Below, piece by piece: positions 51,904 through 61,207 of a stretch of DNA of 64,000 nucleotides. The notes beneath the pieces are model-generated. The model did no database searches, was not told where the DNA came from, and saw nothing but the letters and a program-made list of their open reading frames with translations. This DNA is from Bradyrhizobium sp. ORS 278. GTDB lineage: Bacteria; Pseudomonadota; Alphaproteobacteria; Rhizobiales; Xanthobacteraceae. The stretch spans positions 992,001 through 1,056,000 of the forward strand of contig NC_009445.1 of the NCBI RefSeq assembly GCF_000026145.1. Reading direction: 5' to 3'. The position numbers and the translations under genes were made by a program. Numbering within the stretch: position 1 is the stretch's first letter; every line of letters begins with the position of its first letter.

Positions 51904-53091
51904 ATGACCGATGCCGTCATCGTTTCCACCGCCCGCACGCCGATCGGCAAGGCCTATCGCGGCGCGCTCAACGCCACCGGCGGCGCGACGCTGCTCGGCC
52001 ACGCCATCGGCGAAGCCGTCAAGCGCGCCAAGATCGATCCGGCCGAGGTCGAGGACGTCGTGATGGGCGCGGCCCTGCAGCAGGGCTCGACCGGCGGCAA
52101 CATCGCACGCAAGGCGCTGTTGCGCGCCGGCCTGCCGGTGTCGGTCGGCGGCACCACCATCGACCGGCAATGCGCTTCGGGTCTGCAGGCGATCGCGCTC
52201 GCGGCGCGCTCGGTGATCTTCGACGGCGTCGAGATCGCGGTCGGCGGCGGCGGCGAGTCGATCTCGCTGGTCCAGAACGACAAGATGAACAGCTTTCAGG
52301 CCACCGATGCGGCGCTGCTTGAGATCAAGGGCGACGTCTACATGCCGATGATCGACACCGCCGAGGTGGTCGCCAAGCGCTACGGCATCTCGCGCGAGAA
52401 GCAGGACGAATATGCGCTGGAGAGCCAGCGCCGCACCGCGGCCGCGCAGCAGGGCGGCAAGTTCAACGAGGAACTGGCGCCGATCTCGACCAAGATGGCG
52501 GTGACAGACAAGGCGACCGGCAACATCTCGTTCAAGGACATCACGCTGTCGCAAGATGAGGGCCCGCGCCCGGAGACCACCGCCGAAGGTCTCGCCGGCC
52601 TCAAGGCCGTGCGCGGCGACGGCTTCACCATCACCGCCGGCAATGCCAGCCAGCTGTCGGACGGCGCCTCGGCCTCGGTGATCATGAGCGACAAGGAAGC
52701 CGCCAAGCGCGGCCTGCAGCCGCTCGGCATCTTCCGCGGCTTCGTCGCGCATGGCTGCGAGCCGGACGAGATGGGCATCGGCCCGGTGTTCGCGGTGCCG
52801 CGCCTGCTGAAGCGCCACGGCCTCACCGTCGACGACATCGGCCTGTGGGAGCTCAACGAGGCCTTCGCAGTGCAAGTGTTGTATTGCCGCGACAAGCTCG
52901 GCATCGACCCCGACAAGATCAACGTCAATGGCGGCGCCATCTCGGTCGGCCATCCCTACGGCATGTCGGGCGCGCGCCTCACCGGCCACGCCCTGATCGA
53001 GGGCCGCCGCCGCAAGGCCAAATACGCCGTCGTCACCATGTGCGTCGGCGGCGGCATGGGCGCCGCCGGCCTATTCGAGGTGCTGCAATAA
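51904..53091 (+). CDS. pimB: Thiolase (PimB-like acetyl-CoA acyltransferase)
   Basis: A 395-residue thiolase with nucleophilic Cys90 (DRQCASG), His350 in [11 protein letters not shown] and Cys380 in MCVGGG, all present. It should cleave 3-oxopimeloyl- and related 3-oxoacyl-CoAs. The ATG at 51904 follows AGGAGG; it is 19 bp after pimA, with which it is clearly co-transcribed. Less similar to the thiolase at 710 than the two are to general thiolases, so the pathways are separate. Confidence 0.93.
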   Translation: MTDAVIVSTARTPIGKAYRGALNATGGATLLGHAIGEAVKRAKIDPAEVEDVVMGAALQQGSTGGNIARKALLRAGLPVSVGGTTIDRQCASGLQAIALAARSVIFDGVEIAVGGGGESISLVQNDKMNSFQATDAALLEIKGDVYMPMIDTAEVVAKRYGISREKQDEYALESQRRTAAAQQGGKFNEELAPISTKMAVTDKATGNISFKDITLSQDEGPRPETTAEGLAGLKAVRGDGFTITAGNASQLSDGASASVIMSDKEAAKRGLQPLGIFRGFVAHGCEPDEMGIGPVFAVPRLLKRHGLTVDDIGLWELNEAFAVQVLYCRDKLGIDPDKINVNGGAISVGHPYGMSGARLTGHALIEGRRRKAKYAVVTMCVGGGMGAAGLFEVLQ

Positions 53092-53100
53092 CAAAGACAG

Positions 53101-53330
53101 CTGTCGTCCCGGGCGAAGCTCGCGCGGGATTTCAAACAATTGTCGTCCCCGGGCCAAGGTCGCGCGGGATTCAAAACAGGTGTCGTCCCGGACAAGCCTG
53201 CAAGCGCTACAGCGCTTGCAGGCGCAGATCCGGGACCCATACCGCGTGATGTCGCTTGTGGCACGATGGCCGACGCCTTCCGTCCCAACGTCCGCCGGTG
53301 GTTATGGGTCCCGGCTTTCGCCGGGACGAC
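53101..53330. repeat. Composite inverted-repeat element, 'gtcccggc' family with internal duplication
   Basis: A 230-bp element between pimB and pimC. Three tandem left-type arms (ctgtcgtcccgggcgaagct, ttgtcgtccccgggccaagg, gtgtcgtcccggacaagc) precede one right-type arm (ggctttcgccgggacgacg), suggesting partial duplication. An inner palindrome caagcgctacagcgcttg (about 53202-53219) and gggacccata / tatgggtccc are also inverted. Confidence 0.8.
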
Positions 53331-53380
53331 GTCGGAGCGAGACGAACTAACAGGACCATACGACACACGGGAGCGATCCA

Positions 53381-54571
53381 ATGGATCTTGCATTCACGAG
53401 GGAAGAGCAGGCGTTCCGCGAGGAAGTTCGGCAGTTCTTCAGGGACAACGTGCCGCCGGAAACGCGCCGGAAAATGGTCGAGGGCCGGCATCTGTCGAAG
53501 GACGAGATGGTGACCTGGTGGCGCATCCTCAACAAGAAGGGCTGGGGCGTCTCGCATTGGCCGAAGGAATATGGCGGCACCGGCTGGACCTCGGTGCAGC
53601 ACTACATCTTCAATGAGGAGCTGCAGGCCTATCCGGCGCCGCAGCCGCTCGCCTTCGGCGTCAGCATGGTCGGCCCGGTCATCTACACCTTCGGCAATGA
53701 GGAGCAGAAGAAGAAGTACCTGCCGCGCATCGCCAATGTCGACGATTGGTGGTGCCAGGGCTTCTCCGAGCCGGGCTCGGGCTCCGACCTCGCCTCGCTG
53801 AAGACCAAGGCCGAGCGCCGCGGCGACAAGTGGATCATCAACGGCCAGAAGACCTGGACGACGCTCGCCCAGCACGCCGACATGATCTTCTGCCTGTGCC
53901 GCACCGATCCCTCCGCCAAGAAGCAGATGGGCATCTCCTTCATCGTCTTCAGCATGAAGTCGAAGGGCGTCACGGTGCGTCCTATCCAGACCATCGACGG
54001 CGGCCACGAGGTCAACGAGGTGTTCTTCGACGACGTCGAGGTGCCGATCGAGAACCTGATCGGCGAGGAGAACAAGGGCTGGGACTACGCAAAATTCCTG
54101 CTCGGCAATGAGCGCACCGGCATCGCCCGGGTCGGCGTCTCCAAGGAGCGCATCCGCCGCATCAAGGAGCTCGCCGCCAAGGTCGAATCCGGCGGCCGTC
54201 CCGTGCTGGAGGATCCGTCGTTCCGCGAGAAGCTGACGGCCTGCGAGGTCGAGCTGAAGGCGCTGGAGCTGACGCAGCTGCGCGTCGTCGCCGACGAGGG
54301 CAAGCACGGCAAGGGTAAGCCCAATCCCGCGTCCTCGGTGCTGAAGATCAAGGGCTCCGAGATCCAGCAGACCACGACCGAGCTGCTGATGGAAGTGATC
54401 GGCCCGTTCGCCGCGCCCTACGACATCCATGGCGACGACGACAGCAACGAGACCATGGATTGGACCGCCCAGATCGCGCCGAGCTACTTCAACAACCGCA
54501 AGGTCTCGATCTACGGCGGCTCCAACGAGATTCAGCGCAACATCATCGCCAAGGCGGTGCTGGGGCTGTAG
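53381..54571 (+). CDS. pimC: Acyl-CoA dehydrogenase, large subunit (PimC-like)
   Basis: A 396-residue acyl-CoA dehydrogenase with WPKEYGGTGWT, CQGFSEPGSGSDLASLKTKAERRGDKWIINGQKTWTT (about 125-161) and the C-terminal IYGGSNEIQRNIIAKAVLGL. The MCAD-type Glu position is Gly in this subfamily. With PimD it should form the pimeloyl-CoA dehydrogenase that introduces the alpha,beta double bond. It is followed by PimD after an inverted repeat. It is a paralogue of the tandem pair at 7927 and 9292, but from a separate cassette. Confidence 0.9.
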   Translation: MDLAFTREEQAFREEVRQFFRDNVPPETRRKMVEGRHLSKDEMVTWWRILNKKGWGVSHWPKEYGGTGWTSVQHYIFNEELQAYPAPQPLAFGVSMVGPVIYTFGNEEQKKKYLPRIANVDDWWCQGFSEPGSGSDLASLKTKAERRGDKWIINGQKTWTTLAQHADMIFCLCRTDPSAKKQMGISFIVFSMKSKGVTVRPIQTIDGGHEVNEVFFDDVEVPIENLIGEENKGWDYAKFLLGNERTGIARVGVSKERIRRIKELAAKVESGGRPVLEDPSFREKLTACEVELKALELTQLRVVADEGKHGKGKPNPASSVLKIKGSEIQQTTTELLMEVIGPFAAPYDIHGDDDSNETMDWTAQIAPSYFNNRKVSIYGGSNEIQRNIIAKAVLGL

Positions 54572-54583
54572 CAACATACACAG

Positions 54584-54684
54584 GTGTCGTCCCCCGCGCA
54601 GGCGGGGGACCCAGTACGCCGCGGCGGTCGTGATGAAGCACTGGCGCCGGTGATTACTGGATCCCCGCTTTCGCGGGGATGACG
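54584..54684. repeat. Intergenic inverted-repeat element, 'gtcgtcccccgcgcaggcg' variant
   Basis: Arms gtgtcgtcccccgcgcaggc and gctttcgcggggatgacgag with a variable centre between pimC and pimD. A single left-type arm of the same design (gtcatcgcccgcgaaagc) occurs near 20588. Confidence 0.8.
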
Positions 54685-54745
54685 AGTGAATGAATGGCGA
54701 CAACGGCGCCGACAACAAACGCACGCGTTCGAGAGAGCAACTCAC

Positions 54746-55888
54746 ATGGATTTTGATCTCACCGAGGAGCAGCGCCTCCTCAAGGACAGCATCGACGGCC
54801 TGCTGGCGGATGCTTACGACTTCGACAAGCGCAAGCTGTACATGAAGGAGAAGGGCGGCTGGAGCCGCGCGATCTGGTCCAAGCTCGCAGAGCAGGGCCT
54901 GCTCGGCCTGCCGTTCTCCGAGGAGGACGGCGGCTTCGGCGCCGGCGGCGTCGAGACCATGATCGTGATGGAGGCGATGGGCCGCGCGCTGGTGCTCGAG
55001 CCGTATCTCGCGACCGTGGTGCTGTCGGGCGGCTTCCTCCGTCACGGCGGCTCGGCGGCGCAGAAGGAAGCGCATCTGCCCGGCATCATCGACGGCAGCA
55101 AGACTTTTGCGTTTGCACAGCTCGAGAAGCAGTCGCGCTATGACCTGTTCGATGTCGCGACGTCAGCCAAGAAGAAGGGCGACGGCTATGTCATCGACGG
55201 CGAGAAGTTCGTCGTGCTCAACGGCGAGAACGCCGACACCCTGATCGTGACCGCGCGCACGTCAGGCGGCCAGCGCGACAAGTCGGGCATCGGCGTGTTC
55301 ATCGTGCCGGCGGACGCGAAGGGCGTCACCCGCAAGGGCTATCCGACCCAGGACGGCCTGCACGCCGCCGACGTCACCTTCACCGGCGTCGAGGTCGGCG
55401 CTGACGCTGCGATCGGCGACCCCGCCAACGGCCTGCCGCTGATCGAGCGCGTCGTCGACGAGGCCCGCATCGCGCTGTGCGCCGAGGCCGTCGGGCTGAT
55501 GGACGAGTCTCTCAAGACCACGGTCGAGTACATCAAGACGCGCAAGCAGTTCGGCGTCGCGATCGGCTCGTTCCAGTCGTTGCAGCACCGGGCGTCCGAC
55601 ATGTTCGTGGCGCTGGAGCAGGCCCGCTCGATGTCGATGTTCGCCACCATGGCCGCCGAGTTCGACGACGCCAAGGAGCGCGCCACCTCGATCGCCGCGG
55701 CCAAAGTGCAGATCGGCAAATCGGCCAAGTTCGTCGGCCAGCAGTCGATCCAGCTCCACGGCGGCATCGGCATGACCATGGAGGCCAGGATCGGCCACTA
55801 CTTCAAGCGCCTGACCATGATCGAGAGCAGCTTCGGCGACACCGACTACCACACCCGCCGCGTCAGCGAAGCGGGCGGGTTGATCTAG
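54746..55888 (+). CDS. pimD: Acyl-CoA dehydrogenase, small subunit (PimD-like)
   Basis: A 380-residue acyl-CoA dehydrogenase-family protein of the partner-subunit type: MDFDLTEEQRLLKDSIDGLL start, GLPFSEEDGGFGAGG (about 54-68), FAQLEKQSRYDLF, KQFGVAIGSFQSLQHRASDM (about 268-287), LHGGIGMTMEARIGHYFKRLTMIESSFGDTDYH. The flavin-site and C-terminal segments deviate from PimC, as expected for the second chain of a heteromer. The ATG at 54746 gives the standard MDFDLTEEQ start; ribosome site GAGAGAG. Last of the pimFABCD run. Confidence 0.88.
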   Translation: MDFDLTEEQRLLKDSIDGLLADAYDFDKRKLYMKEKGGWSRAIWSKLAEQGLLGLPFSEEDGGFGAGGVETMIVMEAMGRALVLEPYLATVVLSGGFLRHGGSAAQKEAHLPGIIDGSKTFAFAQLEKQSRYDLFDVATSAKKKGDGYVIDGEKFVVLNGENADTLIVTARTSGGQRDKSGIGVFIVPADAKGVTRKGYPTQDGLHAADVTFTGVEVGADAAIGDPANGLPLIERVVDEARIALCAEAVGLMDESLKTTVEYIKTRKQFGVAIGSFQSLQHRASDMFVALEQARSMSMFATMAAEFDDAKERATSIAAAKVQIGKSAKFVGQQSIQLHGGIGMTMEARIGHYFKRLTMIESSFGDTDYHTRRVSEAGGLI

Positions 55889-55902
55889 CTCACAAGTGAC
55901 CC

Positions 55903-55942
55903 CGTCATTGCGAGGAGCGAAGCGCTTCGCTCGCAATGACGG
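55903..55942. repeat. Short hairpin element, 'cattgcgaggagcgaagc' family
   Basis: Arms ccgtcattgcgaggagcg… and …cgcttcgctcgcaatgacgg: a 40-bp palindrome 15 bp after the pimD stop that may act as a terminator. Confidence 0.8.
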
Positions 55943-55954
55943 CAGTGCAGGTTT

Positions 55955-56039
55955 CGTAGCCCGGATGAGCGCAGCGATATCCGGGTTCATCGCCAGAGCT
56001 CGTGAGACCCCGGATGTCGCTACGCTCATCCGGGCTACG
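55955..56039. repeat. Intergenic inverted-repeat element, 'gtagcccggatgagcgcagc' family
   Basis: Arms cgtagcccggatgagcgcag and gctacgctcatccgggctac, with a second inner pair (gatatccggg and cccggatgtc). It lies between pimD and the SDR gene. Confidence 0.9.
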
Positions 56040-56061
56040 TTGTCGGTGCGGAGCAATCATC

Positions 56062-56835
56062 ATGACCCCCAACCCCTTCAATCTCGCCGGCCAGGTCGCC
56101 GTGATCACCGGCTCCAGCCGCGGCATCGGCCGGGCGTCGGCGGAGTTGCTCGCGCAACTCGGCGCCAAGGTCGTGATCTCCAGCCGCAAGGTCGACGTCT
56201 GCGAGGAGGTCGCCGCCGGCATACGCGCCAATGGCGGCGACGCCCATGTCATCCCCTGCAACATCTCGCGCCGGTCCGAGGTCGACGCGCTGATCGACGG
56301 CGCGGTGAAGCACTACGGCCAGGTCGACATCCTCGTCTGCAACGCCGCGGTGAACCCTTACTATGGTCCGCTGCTCGACATCACCGACGAGGCCTTCGAC
56401 AAGATCATGGCCTCCAACGTGAAGAGCAACCTGTGGCTCTGCGCCAAGGCGATCCCGCCGATGGCCGCGCGCGGCAAAGGCTCGGTCGTCATCGTCTCCT
56501 CGATCGGCGGCCTGCGCGGCTCCACCGTGATCGGCGCCTATGGCATTTCCAAAGCAGCCGACTTTTCGCTGTGCCGCAGCCTCGCCGGCGAATGGGGCCC
56601 GCAAGGCGTGCGCGTCAACTGCGTCGCGCCCGGCCTGGTCAAGACCGACTTCGCCCGCGCGCTGTGGGAGGACGAAGCCCGCCTGAAGCAGCGCTGCGCA
56701 ACGACACCGCTCCGCCGCATCGGCGAACCGCACGAGATCGCCGGCGCGGTGGCGTATCTGGCGTCGGATGCGTCCACCTTCATGACGGGCCAGACGATCG
56801 TGGTCGATGGCGGTGTGACGACGGCGGCGGTGTAG
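56062..56835 (+). CDS. SDR-family oxidoreductase downstream of the pim operon
   Basis: A 257-residue classical SDR: TGSSRGIG (16-23), the CNAA segment near 93-96, catalytic Ser in VSSIGG near 152-157 and YGISK near 166-170. It resembles the DHRS4/FabG-like branch, so the substrate could be a ketone, a 3-hydroxyacyl compound or an alcohol. It follows pimD by 173 bp with two inverted repeats, so it may be a separate unit rather than the sixth pim gene. The ATG at 56062 gives a normal N-terminus (MTPNPFNLAGQVAVITG). Confidence 0.88.
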   Translation: MTPNPFNLAGQVAVITGSSRGIGRASAELLAQLGAKVVISSRKVDVCEEVAAGIRANGGDAHVIPCNISRRSEVDALIDGAVKHYGQVDILVCNAAVNPYYGPLLDITDEAFDKIMASNVKSNLWLCAKAIPPMAARGKGSVVIVSSIGGLRGSTVIGAYGISKAADFSLCRSLAGEWGPQGVRVNCVAPGLVKTDFARALWEDEARLKQRCATTPLRRIGEPHEIAGAVAYLASDASTFMTGQTIVVDGGVTTAAV

Positions 56836-56856
56836 TCTCTCTCCGCACGACGGCTG

Positions 56857-57020
56857 CACCCTCTCCCCTTGTGGGAGAGGGTGGCTTCGATGCAAAGCAT
56901 CGAAGCCGGGTGAGGGGTCTCTTTCCTCATACTCACAGCGTGATCGTGGCACGAACCCCTCACCCGAGCGACCGCGTGGCTGCCGTCAGCGTAGCCCTCT
57001 CCCACAAGGGGAGAGGGCGC
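56857..57020. repeat. Intergenic inverted-repeat element, 'ccctctccccttgtgggagagg' family
   Basis: Left part caccctctccccttgtgggagagggt and right part ccctctcccacaaggggagagg form outer hairpins; between them gaggggtctctttc…cacgaacccctcacc gives a second pair. About 165 bp, the longest of the simple elements; sibling at 61031. The rest of the 320-bp spacer to glpK shows no gene. Confidence 0.85.
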
Positions 57021-57158
57021 AGTCATGCGCAGCGGTGCCGAGTCTGGCGGGCAGCTTAGGTGAAGCGGCGCACCTTGCGCACCCTCCAACCACCTTGACC
57101 TTCCCCCGCCAATCCGCTTGCTTGTCGGCCCAACGTCAACCTTCCGGGAAGAAGCCCC

Positions 57159-58661
57159 ATGTCCTTCGTGCTGGCCATCGATCAGGGCACCACGTCCTCG
57201 CGCGCGATGGTGTTCCGCTCCGACATCTCGATCGCCGCGGTGGCGCAGCAGGAATTCCCGCAGCATTTCCCGGCCTCGGGCTGGGTCGAGCACGAGCCGG
57301 AGGACATCTGGACCTCGACCGTGATGACCTGCCGCGACGCGCTGGAGAAGGCGGGGCTCGCGGCCAAGGACATCGCCGCGATCGGCATCACCAATCAGCG
57401 CGAGACCACCGTGGTGTGGGACCGCGCCACCGGACAGGCGGTGCATCGCGCCATCGTCTGGCAGGACCGCCGCACCGCCGATATCTGCGCGAAGCTCAAG
57501 GCCGAGGGCCACGAGCCCGACGTCAGCGCCCGGACCGGCCTGATCATCGATCCCTATTTCTCCGGCACCAAGGTCGCCTGGATCCTCGACCATGTGCCCG
57601 GCGCGCGCGAGCGCGCCGAGCGCGGCGAGCTCCTGTTCGGCACCGTCGACTGCTATCTGCTGTGGCGGCTGACCGGCGGCCGCGTGCACGCGACCGACGC
57701 CACCAACGCCTCGCGCACCCTGCTGTTCAACATCCACACCGGCCAGTGGGACGACACGCTGCTGAAGCTGCTGCGCGTGCCGCGTTCGATGCTGCCCGAG
57801 GTGAAGGATTCCTCCGCCGATTTCGGCACCACCACGCCCGATTTGTTCGGCGGCCCGATCAAGGTGGCGGGCATCGCCGGCGACCAGCAGGCGGCGACGA
57901 TCGGCCAGGCCTGCTTCACGCCGGGCATGATGAAGTCGACCTACGGCACCGGCTGCTTCGCGCTGCTCAACACCGGCGCGACGCCGGTGAAGTCGAACAA
58001 CAAGCTGCTGACGACCATCGCCTATCAGCTCAACGGTATCAGAACCTACGCGCTCGAAGGCTCGATCTTCGTCGCCGGCTCCGCGGTGCAGTGGCTGCGC
58101 GACGGGCTCGGAATCATCAAGCACGCCGCCGAGACCGGCCCGCTTGCCGATAAATCCGATTCGATGCAGTCGGTCTATCTGGTGCCGGCCTTCGTCGGCC
58201 TGGGCGCACCCTATTGGAATCCGCGCGTGCGCGGCGCGCTGTTCGGCCTCACCCGCAACACCGGCCCTGCCGAGCTCGCCCATGCGACGCTCGAAAGCGT
58301 CTGCTACCAGACCTACGACCTCTGGGCGGCGATGCGCGCCGACTGGCCGGATGCGTCGGCCGCGACCATCGTGCTGCGCGTCGACGGCGGCATGACGGCG
58401 TCGGACTGGACCATGCAGCGCCTCGCCGATCTGCTCGACGCGCCGGTCGACCGCCCGATGATCCAGGAGACGACGGCGCTCGGCGCCGCCTATCTCGCCG
58501 GCCTGAATGCGGGCGTCTATCCGGAGCCGGAGAAATTCGCCGACAATTGGCGCCTCGAGCACCGCTTCAGGCCGGCGATGAGCGCGGCCACGCGGCAGCG
58601 CAAGCTCGCGGGCTGGGCGCGCGCGGTGAAGGGCGTGCTGGCAAGCGACGAAGGCGAGTAG
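57159..58661 (+). CDS. glpK: Glycerol kinase
   Basis: A 500-residue glycerol kinase of normal length. It has the N-terminal phosphate-binding [14 protein letters not shown] (about 6-19), [16 protein letters not shown] (about 78-93), WQDRRT (glycerol-site region), [11 protein letters not shown], the [13 protein letters not shown] segment and [15 protein letters not shown] in the C-terminal domain. It phosphorylates glycerol to sn-glycerol 3-phosphate in the cytoplasm. The start ATG follows GGAAGAAGC. No glpD, glpF or glpR is adjacent, so it stands alone. Confidence 0.95.
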   Translation: MSFVLAIDQGTTSSRAMVFRSDISIAAVAQQEFPQHFPASGWVEHEPEDIWTSTVMTCRDALEKAGLAAKDIAAIGITNQRETTVVWDRATGQAVHRAIVWQDRRTADICAKLKAEGHEPDVSARTGLIIDPYFSGTKVAWILDHVPGARERAERGELLFGTVDCYLLWRLTGGRVHATDATNASRTLLFNIHTGQWDDTLLKLLRVPRSMLPEVKDSSADFGTTTPDLFGGPIKVAGIAGDQQAATIGQACFTPGMMKSTYGTGCFALLNTGATPVKSNNKLLTTIAYQLNGIRTYALEGSIFVAGSAVQWLRDGLGIIKHAAETGPLADKSDSMQSVYLVPAFVGLGAPYWNPRVRGALFGLTRNTGPAELAHATLESVCYQTYDLWAAMRADWPDASAATIVLRVDGGMTASDWTMQRLADLLDAPVDRPMIQETTALGAAYLAGLNAGVYPEPEKFADNWRLEHRFRPAMSAATRQRKLAGWARAVKGVLASDEGE

Positions 58662-58683
58662 GGCACGGCGCCCGCAGCGTCGG

Positions 58684-59571
58684 TCAGCTCGCGAAGGCGG
58701 CCAGGTCGGCATTGATCTGCGCCATATGGGTCACGAACAATCCGTGCGGTCCGCCAGGATAGACCTTCAGCTCGGCGCCCTTGATGCCTTTCGCCGTCGG
58801 CCGGCCCGTGGTGTCGAGCGGTGCCGAGACGTCGCTGTCGCCATGCAGGATCAGCACGGGACGATCGATCTTCGGCAGAACCGGCCGCAGATCGGTCGCG
58901 ATCAGCGCACGGTTGGTGGCGACCGCCACCTGGATCGGCATCTGCCGCATCATCCCCGCGACCCAGTCCATCATCTGCGGCGAGGTGTCCTTGGTGAAGA
59001 ACGGTAGCTTGTTGTCCTCGATCCATTTCGGAAAGTCGCTCTGCCATGCCGCCCAGCACTGCTCGAAATAGGCCCGGGGCGCGCCGAGCGCATTGTCCGC
59101 GGTCTGCAACGGAAATGGAGTGGTCGGCCCGAGCATCGCGATCCGCGCAATGCGCGCGGTGCCGTGGCGGGCGATGTAGTTGAGGATCTCGTTGCAACCC
59201 ATGGACATGCCGACCAGCGCGACATCGTTCAGATCCAGTTGCGCGATCACCTCGGCGATGTCGTCCGCGAGCCGATCGAGACCATAGCCGTCGCCCGGGA
59301 CCTCGCTGCGCCCATGGCCGCGGCGGTCGAAGGCGATGCAGCGCAGCCCGCGCCGGCTGAGATCCGAGATCTGATAGGTCCACATCGCGCTCGTCAACGA
59401 CCAGGCATGCACGAACAGCACCGGCCTGCCGCTGCCCCACTCCTCATGATGGAGCGTCACGCCGTCGCTGCAGCGAATCCGGGGGCGCGGCACGGCCGTT
59501 GCCGCGGCTCGCGCGCCGGTCGTGGCCAGGGCCGCAGTCGCTGCAGTCAGCAGCACATCTCGTCGTTGCAT
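58684..59571 (-). CDS. Exported alpha/beta hydrolase (haloperoxidase/esterase-like)
   Basis: A 295-residue protein. The N-terminus MQRRDVLLTAATAALATTG has adjacent arginines and a hydrophobic run, consistent with a twin-arginine signal. The hydrolase fold follows: VLFVHAWSLTSAMW (oxyanion region), FDRRGHGRSE, nucleophile Ser in GMSMGCN (about 137-143), acid Asp in LHGDSDV and the C-terminal His in GGPHGLFVTH. Such proteins are often named non-heme haloperoxidase but are usually esterases. The Met at 59571 has AGGAG at 8 nt; an upstream ATG is 6 bp away. Convergent with glpK, 22 bp apart. Confidence 0.88.
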   Translation of the reverse strand: MQRRDVLLTAATAALATTGARAAATAVPRPRIRCSDGVTLHHEEWGSGRPVLFVHAWSLTSAMWTYQISDLSRRGLRCIAFDRRGHGRSEVPGDGYGLDRLADDIAEVIAQLDLNDVALVGMSMGCNEILNYIARHGTARIARIAMLGPTTPFPLQTADNALGAPRAYFEQCWAAWQSDFPKWIEDNKLPFFTKDTSPQMMDWVAGMMRQMPIQVAVATNRALIATDLRPVLPKIDRPVLILHGDSDVSAPLDTTGRPTAKGIKGAELKVYPGGPHGLFVTHMAQINADLAAFAS

Positions 59572-59686
59572 GGGCATCGCTCCTGATGTTGAATGTGCGC
59601 CGAGCATGCGCGCTGGGCTGCGGCGATCCAATTACGTCGGGAGTAAGCGCGCCTGTCGATCGGCTCTGACAGAGATCGCGCTGCGA

Positions 59687-60280
59687 ATGTCCCTTCCCGA
59701 CGGCACCGTCGATATCCCGCCCGGCAAGATCGCCGCCGTGGTGACCTCGCTCGAGATGCTGGCGCCGCCGGTGATCCCGCCCGATCCGGTTGGCGATTGG
59801 AAGCTGCGCCGCGTCGCGCGGCCCGATCCGGGCTGGTACCGTGACCTCTACGCGCGCGTCGGACATGAGTGGTTGTGGACGCAGCGATTGCGCATGAGTA
59901 AAGCCGAGCTTGCCAGGACGATCGGTGCCGACGGCGTCGAAATCACCACGCTCGAACACGACGGCGGCGATGAAGCCCTGCTCGAGCTCGATTTTCGCAA
60001 GACAAACGAATGCGAGCTGGTGCTGTTCGGCGTCACGTCGAAACTGATCGGCACCGGCGCCGGTCGCCTGCTGATGAATCACGCCCTGCGCCGCGCCTGG
60101 GCGCAGCCCTTGACGCGGCTCTGGGTCCACACCTGCAGCTTCGATCACCCGCGCGCGCTCGCCTTCTATCAGCGCTCCGGCTTCCGCCCGTTCCGCCGCC
60201 AGATCGAGATCGCCCCGGATCCGCGCCTCGACGGCACGCTGCCGCGGGATGTCGCACGTCACGTGCCGCTGCTGGCCTGA
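59687..60280 (+). CDS. GNAT-like acetyltransferase
   Basis: A 197-residue protein that looks like a GCN5-type acetyltransferase. The acetyl-CoA-binding segment is LIGTGAGRLLMNHALRRAW (about 124-142) and the C-terminal motif HPRALAFYQRSGFRPF (about 156-171) is family-typical. The N-terminal 40 residues are proline-rich (PPVIPPDPVGDWKL). The ATG at 59687 was chosen as the first Met in the frame after the hydrolase promoter; an upstream start is possible. Substrate not inferred. Confidence 0.8.
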   Translation: MSLPDGTVDIPPGKIAAVVTSLEMLAPPVIPPDPVGDWKLRRVARPDPGWYRDLYARVGHEWLWTQRLRMSKAELARTIGADGVEITTLEHDGGDEALLELDFRKTNECELVLFGVTSKLIGTGAGRLLMNHALRRAWAQPLTRLWVHTCSFDHPRALAFYQRSGFRPFRRQIEIAPDPRLDGTLPRDVARHVPLLA

Positions 60281-60340
60281 ACTTGGCAGCTGACAACCTG
60301 GTCGAATGACGCTTCAATGTCGGGAGCAGGAGGATGCCTC

Positions 60341-60973
60341 ATGTTCCTGATCGGCCAATACGACTCGCCCTTCGTCCGCCGTACCGCCATCGCGCTCCGG
60401 CTGTACGGCATTCCGTTCGAGCACAAGCCGTGGTCGACGTTCGGCGACGCCGACAAGATCGCACCTTACAATCCGCTGCTGCGCGTGCCGGTGCTGGTGC
60501 TCGACGGCGGCGAGGCGTTGATCGATTCGACGGCGATTCTCGATCATCTCGACGAGGCGGTCGGGCCGGAGCGTGCGATGCTGGCGCCGCGCGGCGCGTT
60601 GCGCCGCCAGCAGCTGCACACGATCGCGCTCGCCACCGGGCTCGGCGACAAGGCGGTCAGCCTGATCTACGAGCGGGTGCTGCGCAAGGACCAGCTCGCG
60701 CTGTGGGTGGAGCGCTGCGAGGCGCAGATCGCCGGCGTGCTGGCGATGCTGGAGGCGCAGCGTGCGCCGGTCTCGACGGAGTATTGGTACGGCGGGCAGA
60801 TCGGCCACGCCGACATCGCCGTCGCCTGCGTGCTGCGCTTCACGCGCGAGGCGCATCCGCAGCTGTTCGACGCGACGCGCTATCCGGCACTTGCCGCCCA
60901 CGCCGCGCGCTGCGAGGCGCTGCCGCCGTTCCAGGAGATCGTGCAGCCACTGGCTCCGCCGAGCGGGAATTGA
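60341..60973 (+). CDS. Glutathione S-transferase family protein
   Basis: A 210-residue GST. The thioredoxin-like domain is FLIGQYDSPFVRRTAIALRLYGIPFEHKPW (Ser near 9 in the catalytic position) with RVPVLVLDGGEALIDSTAILDHLDE (about 47-71, cis-Pro and the glutathione-binding Glu/Ser). The C-terminal helical domain ends GHADIAVACVLRFTREAHPQL…. The ATG at 60341 has AGGAGG at 7 nt. A separate subtype from the GST-like protein at 19806. It follows the GNAT gene by 60 bp and could be co-transcribed with it. Confidence 0.9.
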   Translation: MFLIGQYDSPFVRRTAIALRLYGIPFEHKPWSTFGDADKIAPYNPLLRVPVLVLDGGEALIDSTAILDHLDEAVGPERAMLAPRGALRRQQLHTIALATGLGDKAVSLIYERVLRKDQLALWVERCEAQIAGVLAMLEAQRAPVSTEYWYGGQIGHADIAVACVLRFTREAHPQLFDATRYPALAAHAARCEALPPFQEIVQPLAPPSGN

Positions 60974-61030
60974 TGCTGTCGGAGGGCGTTCACTATCGTT
61001 TTGGCGCGACCACCGCGCAGCTGGCTCGGT

Positions 61031-61174
61031 GCACCTCGCCCCGCTTGCGGGGAGAGGTCGGATCGCATCGTCAGATGCGATCCGGGTGAGGGGGTACAGG
61101 TCTAACCATTCGCACTTCCCGTGCGTCTGCCCCTCACCCCAACCCTCTCCCCGTGAAGAACGGGGAGAGGGAGC
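61031..61174. repeat. Intergenic inverted-repeat element, 'ctctccccgtgaagaacgggg' family
   Basis: Left half cctcgccccgcttgcggggagag and right half ccctctccccgtgaagaacg are each hairpins; ggatcgcatcgtcagatgcgatccg forms a palindrome between them, and gggtgagggg pairs with cccctcaccc. Sibling of 56857. Confidence 0.85.
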
Positions 61175-61207
61175 GGACTGCCGCCGTGGAAGCAGCGAAG
61201 TCACTAC

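Noticed and set aside
56062..56835. SDR after pimD as 'pimE'
   Set aside because: I could not recall that pimE is an SDR, and 173 bp with two repeats separate it from pimD, so the symbol was not given.
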